A stretch of 64,000 nt of DNA from Microthyrium microscopicum (Eukaryota > Ascomycota > Dothideomycetes > Microthyriales > Microthyriaceae). This document shows, in pieces, positions 36,966 to 46,735 of this stretch (positions are counted from its first letter, which is position 1; every line of letters begins with the position of its first letter). The notes under the pieces are model-generated. The model worked only from the letters and a program-made list of their open reading frames with translations, did no database searches and was not told the DNA's origin. The stretch spans positions 1,509,744 to 1,573,743 of the forward strand of contig MU004230.1 in the NCBI GenBank assembly GCA_010405405.1, read 5' to 3'. A program made the translations under genes and the position numbers.

Positions 36966-38285
36966 GAAGAAGGCGGTTGAGTGTTGACAAGTAGCGCGGT
37001 TTGTGGTGATGATAGTAAATGTATGTCTCCAGAAAACGCGTCACTCCAATGAAAAGGTGACGTGCAGTCAAAACTGGCAACAAATGACAATGACGACCAA
37101 TATGGGCCAGCTAATCACATCCAAAGTATCAATCGCCGTAGGTAATAAAGGGAGCGGTGTAGAAGAAGCAATGGGGCGGCTTGTATAGAGTGACGAGTGT
37201 CGTGTGCTGGGGTTGGAGGGTGCAAGTGCAACGTCGAAGGGCGAGGTGACAAACGGCGGGTGGATGAACGGGAGTAACAAGAGCTGGCTATGCGAACCTC
37301 GGAGGGAGATGCAGGGAGGTAAGGGTGTTTGCAGATGGGTGAAGGCGAGGGTAGGGTGGTCGGGGATGAAGATGGAGAAGAAAAAGGATGCGATGATCAG
37401 TAAAGTGAAGTTGAGAAGCGTGGTGGTGTGGATGGAAGAGTGCCAAGACCCAAGATTTGTTGAGGAAACAGCGACCCAGAATGCAGGCAGGCACGGCAGA
37501 AACTCCAGGGCGGCGCCTACTTTGAAGGGAAGGAAGCCGGCCTGTGCATTCGTTCCTGCCAGTCTTCCCCTCAGCCGCCTCTGTCCTTCCACTGGCTAAT
37601 TGGGAGCCGCTGGAATCTGATAGTGCACCACCAAATCTGTCCCAATTTCTCCTTGAAGATGGAGAGCCTTGTTCCTGTAGACTTGCACAAACTGCAATCT
37701 CGAGATAGAAGTGTGTTTGGGATGACAATGTATTATGCTCCGTTTGTCTGGTTTGACCTATGGTTCATTGGATCAGACAGTGTTCGACTACTGCAATGAC
37801 AAAGCCTTTTTCTCCAGTCGCGCTTGTCCACATGCCGTATGTCGGCTGCCAGCGGCCACTTGACAAAATAGTGGATCATGTACATCAACTGCTTTTGGTG
37901 TTCACTGAAACTGCAAAAGGAGACCACCAAACCGTAAACGATATCGGATATTTTGTCTACTTTTCAGATGAAACATGCGAAAATAAATCTCCATATATCT
38001 TGCTATAAACGTGGGCATCAAGGTGCCCACAAATTTATCTTATTACTTCTTTCTCAGCTTAGAGTAATGAAGCATCTACAGTAGAAGATGAGATGGAAGT
38101 AGCAAGATTACATAACCTTGTAAAACAAGCTAGCTTAGAGTGCTGCGTAATTACACTCCCAACCTGGCTAGCTCATCTCCTCACCACTTCATGCTCTCAA
38201 AAGCTCCGAAGCTGCTTTTATTCTTTGCGCAAAAGCTGTAAATAACCTCATCAGCTACTTCATTACTGAGTAAACTCCTTCAACC
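36966..38285. other. Divergent intergenic region (FHA gene / MGR2)
   Basis: A minus-strand pyrimidine-rich stretch at about 37070-37590 probably is a long promoter/5' leader of the FHA gene. Its 174-codon hydrophobic frame and the opposing 131-codon frame have no homology I recognise. No other gene is seen. Confidence 0.4.
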
Positions 38286-38742
38286 ATGCCGCCTATGCCA
38301 GTCGGCCAAGGCCAACCACAAGGCCAAAGTACCATGCAGAAATGTATGGCATCTTACCATCATCCGGTGCATCTGCTAACAACGCAACAGTAACGATGGG
38401 AGCTACCATGGGTGGCAGTACGTCTCTTACAAGCCTACATCGACTCGTATATTAGCTAACGCATACTTCCCAGCCGTCGGACTGATTCTCGGATTCATAT
38501 ACGGCAGCTACGCGATCATAAAATTCGGCCCGGGTCCTAATGGAATGATGCGAACAATGGGGCAATACATGATGGGAAGTTCGGCTACATTTGGCTTTTT
38601 CATGGCCATTGGACATACGATTCGGACGGATTCCCATCGAGCGGCGTTTGAGCGATTCAGACATGCGGAGCGACGACCTATCATGCTTCCTGCCGATTTC
38701 AAATACCCGGATGATCAACGGTCGAAAGCAGACAAGTCGTAA
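38286..38742 (+). CDS. MGR2: Mgr2, TIM23 translocase subunit (ROMO1 family)
   Basis: Three exons (38286-38343, a 27-nt micro-exon 38391-38417, 38474-38742) give 117 residues. The start is MPPMPVGQGQPQGQSTMQK. Then come two membrane helices with the glycine-rich family core (TMGATMGGTVGLILGFIYGS, then GPGPNGMMRTMGQYMMGSSA and TFGFFMAIG). The end is RRPIMLPADFKYP. Mgr2 is a small inner-membrane subunit of the presequence translocase. It gates lateral release of proteins and links TIM21 to the core. The family's Gly-zipper and GPGP-G-R motif are intact. The micro-exon makes this gene easy to mis-annotate. Confidence 0.93.
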
Positions 38743-39216
38743 CCATATTGGAATGATTGAGAAGGAAACAATGAGAAGAGATGATAACAGCAGACCAATG
38801 AAGGTTGCTGGGCAAGAGTGACCAGTGTATTATAATGAGGAAGGCTACGCATACAAAGCATGATGCGAAAGTCTGGAATTAAAAGTAGCCAGAATGAGCC
38901 TAAAAGATATTGCAGCAAATCTATACCCATCCATTACTCTAATATTGCTTGGTATCAGTTGAATATACACTATATACAAGTTGTGCAAGGGGATCATTGT
39001 GATATTGAGAGGCATATTTGCCTTCTTTTCTCCTGCCATGGTCAGGCATCCTCTCTTCATCAATGCATACCTCAATTGCCATTCGTGCCGTTAGGATTGT
39101 TACTTTCCAGAAGCTAGCGCCCTCTGTTCGACAAGGTAAACCCAATGTCGAGTCTAGACTGTTCCCGTGTCATCTGAGATTCGTCGTGCTATCTTCGTCC
39201 TGTAGCAAAGTATTCT
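38743..39216. other. Convergent intergenic region
   Basis: This is the space between MGR2 and LIP2 3' ends. Only fortuitous short frames are visible. Confidence 0.4.
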
Positions 39217-39999
39217 TCAAGAATTATCTTCTTCCATCTCAGCAATCCTAACCATCTCATCCCTCTCTGCTCCCTCCACATCCTCAACACCATCAACGCC
39301 ATCCAACCTTCTCGCCAACACACCTACAAGCCTCCTCCCTACGCCCTCAACATCCACCCCTTCAACACCCTCACCCACCAAACTCGCACTCCTCATCCCC
39401 TCAATCCCACACGCCACAATCCGATCAAACCAGCCCAAATCAGTTGCCACATTCAGCCCCACCCCATGCACCGTCACGTGTCTCCTCATATGCACACCCA
39501 CCGCCGCAATCTTCCTCTCCTCACCTTTCTCCCCCGTCCACACGCCCACATCATCCGTCGTATACGCCCTCACCCCATACGCTTTACAAGTCTCAATAAC
39601 CGCATCCTCCAACAACCGCACATAACACCTTGGACTCAGCCCATGCGCACGTAAATCTAGAATTGGATACGCAACAAGTTGGCCCGGCCCATGAAACGTA
39701 GTCTGGCCGCCGCGCGGAGCATAGTAGAAGTCGGCGCCAGTGGCGCGTAGTTCAGCGATGGCATTTGGTGTGAGACGATTGGTGGATCGCAGGCCGGCGG
39801 TGTAGGTTGGAGGAGGGGAGAAGGTGAGGATTGTTGGGGCGGGCGGCGTGGAGGGCGAGTGAGTGTTGGGATGGGCGCCAAGGGTGCGTTGTGAGAGGGC
39901 GGCTTTGTGGGCGAGTTGGCGGGAGACGATTTGGGATTGTATGTGCGAGGCGGTTGGGTAGGAGAGGAGAGTTGGGATGTGGATGTGTCGGAGTTTCAT
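39217..39999 (-). CDS. LIP2: Octanoyl-[protein] transferase Lip2 (LipB family)
   Basis: This enzyme transfers octanoate from mitochondrial acyl carrier protein to the H protein, the first step of lipoate synthesis. A single exon gives 260 residues, within the usual range. Family motifs are in place: YYAPRGGQTTFHGPGQLVAY, the catalytic lysine region RKIAAVGVHMRRHVTVHGVG and the catalytic Cys in VACGIEGM. The N-terminus (MKLRHIHIPTLLSYPTASHI) can serve as a mitochondrial signal. Codon third positions are strongly biased, so the coding strand is rich in G and the plus strand in C. The C-terminal 40 residues are a Val/Gly/Asp/Glu low-complexity tail not typical of the family. Confidence 0.93.
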   Translation of the reverse strand: MKLRHIHIPTLLSYPTASHIQSQIVSRQLAHKAALSQRTLGAHPNTHSPSTPPAPTILTFSPPPTYTAGLRSTNRLTPNAIAELRATGADFYYAPRGGQTTFHGPGQLVAYPILDLRAHGLSPRCYVRLLEDAVIETCKAYGVRAYTTDDVGVWTGEKGEERKIAAVGVHMRRHVTVHGVGLNVATDLGWFDRIVACGIEGMRSASLVGEGVEGVDVEGVGRRLVGVLARRLDGVDGVEDVEGAERDEMVRIAEMEEDNS

Positions 40000-40542
40000 G
40001 ATGGTGGATGTGTGGTTGGTGGCGACGGTGGGTTAGATGGGTGGGTTCGAGAGTTGGGAGTTGGGAGGATACATTATGCTTATGAAAGAGAACAAGAGAA
40101 AATCATGGTAAATTTGGCATGTTGGTGGTTTGTTGGTCGAGCACTCGAGATGGGTTGAAGGTCCAATGCCGTTGTCTGGAGGAAGAAGTTGAGTTGGTTG
40201 GCTGGCCAATCAGGTCGCTTGTCAAGCACGCATAAGGCTGAAAGACCTGAATGCTGTTGGGTTGGTTATGCACTCTTCCTGCTGAAAATAGTATGAGCTC
40301 ATGTAAGGTACAGACACTTCCATAATTTCCGGATCAAACAGGTCTCATTTTAATACTATTCTGATTGGTGATATCGAGATACAAGTCGTATATAAGAATG
40401 TCGCCAAGTCTCTCAAATGCTGTTTTCAACAACCAGCTTCTCAACCTCCAGCGAAAACATACAACGATATACCTTCACTCATTACGCTCATTAAGTTCTC
40501 AGTCTTTCCAATCTTTCCAGCAAATCTTCACAGTCCATCACC
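40000..40542. other. Divergent intergenic region
   Basis: This is the shared upstream region of LIP2 and the secreted protein gene. The last 120 bp are pyrimidine-rich with CAATCTTTCCAGC-type leader words. No gene is seen. Confidence 0.4.
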
Positions 40543-41225
40543 ATGAAGTCAATCATCAGCATTGTGATCCTCACTGTCCTGACCGGCAGCATTCAAGCAG
40601 CGCCCTGTTCAAGCGAAACGACAGGGGCAGCTCCATCAGGTGTTTTTCCCTCCAGTATCAACCCGCCTATCTCCAAAGTTACAGGAATGCACACGGGCTA
40701 TGGACCGATGCAGACTTCGGAACCATGGACGCACTCCTTGCAGCCTTCCGGTTACGGGCACTCCAAGAAGGCTCACCCTTACTACAAGTCAGCAGAAGCT
40801 CATTGCGATATGGATAAATCTAAAGGGCCTGAAGAGAGCAAGAGCATGCACCACAAAACTCATTCGGCTTCAGGCCATCATAAGCCAAGTGCCAGTGCTG
40901 AGTCTGGTGCTATGCCCGCGCCGACTACCAGTGTCGAGTCTGGTGCTATGCCTGCGCCGACTGCCAGTGCAAGTGCTGTAAGTCTCTCTTCTTAAGATGT
41001 TCAACTTCTAGACTTGAGTCACTAACTACCCTTCACCAGTCGCCTGAGCCATACCAGAGCCTAGCAGGAGCGGAGCCGTCTAACTCATATACATCCACCG
41101 TCGTTGTCACCACGTACAGTACAGCCACCGCTACCGCTTTGGTTGAAAGTGTCTCACCGGCTGCTCCTGCAGCCTCGACCATGTCCACTTCTGTGGTGCC
41201 TATTATACCTGTGTCTGTTGTCTGA
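40543..41225 (+). CDS. Small secreted Ser/His/Pro-rich protein
   Basis: Exon 1 (40543-40977) and exon 2 (41040-41225), with intron GTAAGT...ACCAG, give about 206 residues. The signal peptide is clear (MKSIISIVILTVLTGSIQA, cleavage before APCSS). The mature part is low complexity, rich in Ser, His, Pro and Thr, with a duplicated ESGAMPAPT unit and a His/Lys-rich stretch (KSMHHKTHSASGHHKPS). It lacks a GPI signal and has few cysteines. It is probably a cell-wall or extracellular protein. The His-rich part might bind metals, which is a guess. No family is recognised. Confidence 0.75.
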
Positions 41226-41968
41226 CTAGTGTATGCGACAGGTATACCTACTACCGCTTCGATGTTCAACCTATAGGTTGTCAACACATAGTCCTCGGAC
41301 AGAAATGAGATGTCAGGGTAGCGAAATCGGCTAAGTTGTGCTGGAGTTTATGGAATGCTCTTTTCAAATTGCTTCTCTACGCATGTTTGTAGTTTAGATG
41401 GGTCCTAGAATAAAAACAAATTACTGAACATTGTGTTCAATCTCAGTCTGGAAGCTCTGATTTGTGTCGTATTCATTCCACATAAAATACCCTACGTATT
41501 CTATGGCAATAAAAACACTCGATGATAAGGAAGTAAATAAATAGTAGATATCGTGGCCGACATCAAAAATTGGAAACTTATCTTGAAGTTAAGGGGTTGC
41601 CGGTTTATCGCAGGTACTGATATGCTGATACCGGTATATCTATCGAATGGGACAAGGAAGACAAAGTCTAGTAAACATTTTGTAAAACGTGGTCGGAAAA
41701 GAGCTTAGCGACTATTAACTTAGGAACATTAGGAAGTCTGGTAGCGTACCAAGGCACAGCCAAGTTTATGAACCCGTGCAAGCGCGTTGCATCTTAGGTA
41801 AAGTGGGCGGGCATAGGGCATTTTCCATTCGCTGTACTTTTGGATTTTCCATCCCAACTTCATCATAGATCGCAGAAAAGCATCTTCACTGTAGTTTGCC
41901 ATCCGTTACATACAACCATCCATGATAAAAGAGCTGGGAACTACTCGGAAGAAGCTTTTGGCACGGCC
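41226..41968. other. Intergenic region
   Basis: This stretch lies between two plus-strand genes. No gene or repeat is seen. A frame open from 41840 reaches the next gene, but its N-terminus is not protein-like. Confidence 0.4.
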
Positions 41969-43551
41969 ATGATATCTACCATCTATGGAATCTTTGCTTT
42001 AATTTTCATCAACCAAGTTTGCTGCGCAAGCTTTCGGGAACTTCCAGACGTACCAAAGTCCAAATGGATACGTAGAGAGGAAGCACCGGCGGGTAGCAAA
42101 GCCACCCGGCTATTCGTCTCATCATACGAAGGAACTGTGACGACTGTGGAGCTCACACTATCTGATGCCTCTACCTTTTCAAAGCACCCTGCCTTGACGA
42201 TACACAAAACGGCTTCCAACGAGGACTGTGGAGACTCGCCAACCTGGTTAAGCTGGGATTCGAAGCGTCGAACTCTGTACTGCTTGAATGAACAAATTGA
42301 CACCTCGAAGGGTCGTGCTGCCACGCTGACGCAGTATAACGTGGGCTCGGATGGTCAATTCAGTGATAATAAAATTCGACCAACGTTTGCTGGAGGACCT
42401 GTACATGGAGTAGTTTTCCACCCGATAGGAGAAGATGAAGAAGATGAGCCATCTTATGCTGTTGCTCATTATGCACCTGGTTATTTCACGAGCTACGATC
42501 CTCACTCTCGGGTTCGTGGACGTCTCAGTTTAGATGTTGGGCCTCCTGGACCTACGGAAAGGCAGCAAGAGCTTGTATCAAGTGGACATCAAATCATATT
42601 AGATCCTGGAAAGCAAGGTGAGCTGACTTCGGATTCGCACGATGAACATACCACGGCATCACTCATGAGCAACGAAAGTTCCACACTGACAAAGAACAGG
42701 ACAGGTACTTGTACCGGATCTAAGTCAAGATTTGGTGCATATATTCCAATGCACTCGGGCTGATTGCTGGCGGAAGGGGACTGTGGCAATGCCTCCTGGT
42801 ACTGGACCTAGACACGGTACCTTCTGGATCAGTCCAGATCGCAAGAAAACGTTCTTCTTTATTGGCGGTGAAATCTCCAATTTGATCGAAGGATACTCAG
42901 TGGATCGATCTGAGGACGGTAGTTTGAAGTTCACGCATGTATCGACCACCAATGCTGTTCAGCTTCCAATGCAAGAAGAATTTGCCTTGGCTGAGATTGC
43001 AGTTTCCGTAAGTGACACTCTTGACTCAACCTGATCGAAAGAAGAATCTCACGTCGTGCTCTAGCCCGACAATGCCTTCCTGATAGTGTCAAATCGAGGC
43101 AATAATGCCACCAGTGTCGATGTTTGCGAGGTTACTGGACCGCGATATGCTTGCGAATCAGCCCAGTCTGACACGATCGTGACCTTTGCCCTTAACGGAA
43201 CTGGTGTGTTGACGTCTGGACAGACGTGGCCATCAGGTGGTGTAGCTCCTCGGGCGTTTGCATTAAATCGAAAGGGCGATATCATGGCTGTTGGTACAAA
43301 AGCTGGTGAGTCTGCTCTTATCCAACAACGCCAGTGAATGTTAACCTTCCCAAGGCCTTGTTCTGCTGGAGCGCAACGTGTCAACTGGCAAGCTGGGCCA
43401 GATTATGGCGGATCTCGACTTTGATGATCAAGTAACCGGGGTGGTTTGGGATGATTCTTTGATGAATTATCCATCTCGGGCTTCGAAAGTACCAGCATAC
43501 CAGCGCTTTTGGCAGAGGTATCTCACTAAGCGATTAAGACGCGATTGGTGA
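41969..43551 (+). CDS. Secreted lactonase-fold (7-bladed beta-propeller) protein
   Basis: Four exons (41969-42617, 42730-43007, 43065-43305, 43355-43551) give about 454 residues. The ATG at 41969 is chosen because it starts a good signal peptide (MISTIYGIFALIFINQVCCA). The body has the 6-phosphogluconolactonase/3-carboxy-cis,cis-muconate lactonizing family pattern: RLFVSSYEGTVTTVEL, GGPVHGVVFHP, the GTGPRHGTFWISPDRK strand with Arg-His, FALAEIAVSPDNAFLIVSNR and GVAPRAFALNRKGDIMAVG. Members hydrolyse sugar lactones or muconolactones. Being secreted, this one more likely acts on extracellular carbohydrate or aromatic lactones. The substrate is unknown. Confidence 0.85.
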
Positions 43552-44015
43552 TTTAACTGAGTATTATCCCTTGTCTTCTGGAAGTAGATTGAATGATTGA
43601 AACGCCATTTTCACAAATCCACTGGAAATTGAAGTGTTCCGCAAATTGATTTGATAGTAAGCGGAATCGCGTTATAAATCAAATATTCGTCGAGAAAAGG
43701 AGAGGTTGGTGGATGGGAGCTGGAGGATTTAAGGAAGGAACAATGAAGCCCTGCGGCAAGTTCCGCGAACGACTCCCTGTGCCTTCAAATTGATTGACAA
43801 GACACGTTCGCTTTCTCAACCATCCCGACCACGCTCACTTTTCAGCCCATCCCATCCAACAAACCCCTCCTCAGAGAGTGAATATATCGCCTTGCCTGAT
43901 TGACCTTCTACGGTATTCACTTCAGTCTCGTTTGAAATCTTTATAGCCAAAGCCTGGCCTCTTTCTCTACCCGTCCTTCGTCTGCCTAACCTACGATCAA
44001 CCCCTAATCATCAAA
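43552..44015. other. Upstream region of the PRA1 gene
   Basis: Its last 150 bp are pyrimidine-rich leader-like sequence. No separate gene is visible. An ATG-bearing exon for the frame at 44513-45277 was sought here but none was convincing. Confidence 0.4.
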
Positions 44016-44540
44016 ATGTCTAGAATCAGCATTCCCTTAGACGTCGTCACGTCGCGCCTCAATTTCTCAGAGCGATTCGGATCTGTCAGTAATATACGAT
44101 CCAACTTCGGAAACTTTCGATCCCTTTACGAGTTCTTTGATGTAAAGCGCATCTCCAAGCCTGCGAACCTCGCGGAAACTCAAAGCCGCCTGAACTACAA
44201 CCTGTCATACTTCTCATCCAATTATGCCGCCATCTTTGCGATGCTGGGTATTTACGCCCTACTAAACAATTGGTGGCTCCTCTTTTTCATTGCCCTCCTC
44301 GTTGGCGGCATGTACGGCATTGGTAGACTACAAGGCAACGACCTAGTTATTGGCAACTGGCATGCAACAACCACACAACTTTACACCACCCTTGTAATCA
44401 TTGGCGTTCCTGTCTTCTTCATGTCATCACCCTTCATGACCGTTTTCTGGCTCCTTGGATCTAGTGCATTGGTCATTCTCGGTCATGCCGCCTTTTTGGA
44501 CAAACCCATTGAGTCGGCTTTTTCCGAGGAGGCGGTCTGA
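44016..44540 (+). CDS. YIP3: PRA1/Yip3 prenylated Rab acceptor
   Basis: This is an intronless 174-residue protein of the PRA1 family. These four-helix membrane proteins of ER/Golgi help load prenylated Rab GTPases. Visible are the conserved pre-helix region (LYEFFDVKRISKPANLAETQ, then RLNYNLSYFSSNYA) and two helical hairpins (IFAMLGIYALLNNWWLLFFI; QLYTTLVIIGVPVFFMSSPF and VFWLLGSSALVILGHAAFLD). The stop is TGA at 44538-44540. Its last nine codons are overlapped by another open frame (44513-45277). Confidence 0.92.
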   Translation: MSRISIPLDVVTSRLNFSERFGSVSNIRSNFGNFRSLYEFFDVKRISKPANLAETQSRLNYNLSYFSSNYAAIFAMLGIYALLNNWWLLFFIALLVGGMYGIGRLQGNDLVIGNWHATTTQLYTTLVIIGVPVFFMSSPFMTVFWLLGSSALVILGHAAFLDKPIESAFSEEAV

Positions 44541-45277
44541 GAGGTGTTCGGCCGCGAGCTCCATACGCGAAGCCCCGCCGGCGGGGAAGATCACCTTGGG
44601 ACGATAATGGGTATTCTAGACTGCAAGAATTGAATAGCGACGAAGACGAAGATTACAATCGCGAATTGGTGCGCAGACGACGGAGTGGGGTGGTTCCAGA
44701 CAGGCTATATTTTACGGACGAACTGAATGCGCTTCAATATCAGGTACGCGAAGACGAGGAGGAGGATGACGAAAGCTCGAGCGAGGCGAGCTCCGAGGAT
44801 ATCGATATTGAGGAAGTTGCGCGCAATGCCATTGCTAGAATTGAGCGAGCCAAAAGAAAAGGCAAGGAAAATGTCCGCCTCACGCACCAGGAGATCGAAG
44901 CTTTACAAGTTCGCCGCACACGATCTCGCAGACAAGAAACACCCACCGACTCCCCCGAACGTGATTCACCAACCGGACAGCCGCGTAAGAGACGTGAGAG
45001 GAACACTCGACAGGCCTGGACACGACGAAGGTCGCAGCCCCAATTTTTTTCGGGTACACTGGCACCTGCAACTCGTAGCTCGTCCAATGTCTCGACTGCC
45101 AGTTCCTCAAAGGCCTCTTCAAGGAGACGCAAACCAAGAGAAGATTCGCCGCCACCACCAGCGGAGGACGAAGGGTACTATTTGACGACTTATAATCCAA
45201 GACGAGTTCGTGGCTCGGCTAATCCTGCACATCGGATATCAAGCGCTCCTGCTGCTGGGCCTCCATATCCTTATTAG
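44513..45277 (+). CDS. Basic/acidic low-complexity coding frame lacking an ATG
   Basis: This frame is -1 relative to PRA1, is open for about 254 codons, and contains no methionine codon at all. It reads RGVRPRAPYAKPRRRGRSPW, then ELNSDEDEDYNRELVRRRRS, a Glu/Ser-rich block (EDDESSSEASSEDIDIEEVA), an RS/KR-rich nuclear-protein-like part (RRRKPREDSPPPPAEDEGYY) and the end AAGPPYPY. Composition and periodicity look like true coding sequence, so it must get its start from an upstream exon, from PRA1 by splicing or frameshift, or the gene is broken. It may be a nuclear protein. No domain is recognised. Confidence 0.6.
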   Translation, partial: VGFFRGGGLRGVRPRAPYAKPRRRGRSPWDDNGYSRLQELNSDEDEDYNRELVRRRRSGVVPDRLYFTDELNALQYQVREDEEEDDESSSEASSEDIDIEEVARNAIARIERAKRKGKENVRLTHQEIEALQVRRTRSRRQETPTDSPERDSPTGQPRKRRERNTRQAWTRRRSQPQFFSGTLAPATRSSSNVSTASSSKASSRRRKPREDSPPPPAEDEGYYLTTYNPRRVRGSANPAHRISSAPAAGPPYPY

Positions 45278-45570
45278 TCTTTTCATTCTCATCCATGTAT
45301 TTATTGTTTCCGGCGTTCTATTGCAGATAGATGGCATGAAATGCATTTTCAATGAATCGATTACCTATTGAGAATATCCCACTAGTTGTACAACTATGCT
45401 AAGCGCCTAGGTATGCTTTTTGTGACGGTATACCAAAGTGCCTGCTCTCCAATAGCCCGAGCCTACTACCAACAGACCACCAGTCTCAGCATCGCGTAAA
45501 ACGATGTCCCAGTGAGGCAGAATGAAATTGCATGTTTACTAAGATTCTCAGAAGTTGATCATACTAGGTG

Positions 45571-46735
45571 CTACATGTTTGACCTTACCGGTTCATCATC
45601 AACATCATCATACAAGGATCCGCATCGCGCAAATATCCAATTGGCAACATCATCCGCGTACGTCTCCTTATCCGGACTGGGCTCAGCATGCACTGTACAT
45701 CGTTAGCATCTATCTCATACCATCGAGGACTATCGTGATACATACACTTATGAAACCAGCCATCGTAAATCTTCAGCTCCTTATCGTCCTTGGCGTGTAG
45801 TCTTTTATACACGCGCTCTGTGCCAGTGTAGTCGCACACACCGTCTTTATTTCCATGGCTCAGCCATATTCTAGTTTTGCGTCCTTCGCCTGCAGTTCTG
45901 CCAATACTAATCTTACCGGTGTCAAGAGCACTTGCGCGGTCGAGCATGTTGGAAAGACCTTGTAATGTTGCCGTGTCATGGCAAAGCTCGTCGTCAACAA
46001 AGGCTTTTTGCACTGCTGGATCACGACTAAGCAGCTTTTCATCCAGCTTGACTTCCATCTGGCGGCCTGGCAGTATCTTGCCTGCCAAACGACCTAATGC
46101 TACGGTAATAGGATTTGGCTATTATTGTTTAGCTTCACAACCCCCTTCCTCTCCCACAAAGTCATGATGAACATACCTTAGTAGCCGCATGAAGCGCAAT
46201 AAACGGCGCCTCCACCAAATATCCTCTGATCCGGATTCTCGTCTGCACCGGCGCATACGACGCCCAACATAGCACTTCTTGGCCACCCATCGAATGGCCC
46301 ATGAGGAACATGGGCACATCGCCTTTAGTAGGTAGTTGTTCTTCCACAAACCTGTTGATATCTAGTAGCACCCTCATAGTTGGGCCGGTGAGGCCGCGCT
46401 CGGCAGGCTTGGTCACGGAACGACCCCAGCCGCGTTGATCAAAGGAGCGAACTTCAATGCCTTTGCCGGCGAGTGTGGGGAAAAAGTCGCCATAGGCATT
46501 GCCTGAAGCGGTCAGCGAGGTCCTTAGAACGCATGAGGTTGGTCAGGGCTTACAGTGATCGCTGAAGCCGTGGACAAAGAGAAGGATGGCTTTGGGTGTG
46601 TCCGCAGTCTGGAGTGCGTTAGATTGTGGAACGTTGATGGAAAGAGTGTTGAGAATATACCTTCCAGGTTTTTGTGTAAAGATTGATTCCTGCTTCGACG
46701 TTCACAACGCCCTCTTCGGTTTTGATATCCGCCAT
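45571..46735 (-). CDS. Monoglyceride-lipase-like alpha/beta hydrolase
   Basis: The start at 46735 (MADIKTEEGVVNVEAGINLY) leads through several short introns. Visible elements are the oxyanion loop (AILLFVHGFSDHC), FDQRGWGRS, the nucleophile elbow MGHSMGGQEVLCWAS, and the Asp region LSHGNKDGVCDYTGT. After the last intron (45693-45745) comes the catalytic His in WFHKLHAEPSPDK. The protein ends YDDVDDEPVRSNM. This is the serine aminopeptidase S33 / Yju3 monoacylglycerol lipase pattern, which cleaves monoglycerides on lipid droplets and membranes. Without the last splice the frame would lose the catalytic His, so the spliced model is preferred. Confidence 0.87.

Noticed and set aside
37068-37599. 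Opposing 174- and 131-codon frames as genes
   Set aside because: They mirror each other over a pyrimidine-rich leader-like stretch upstream of the FHA gene, with no domains or introns.
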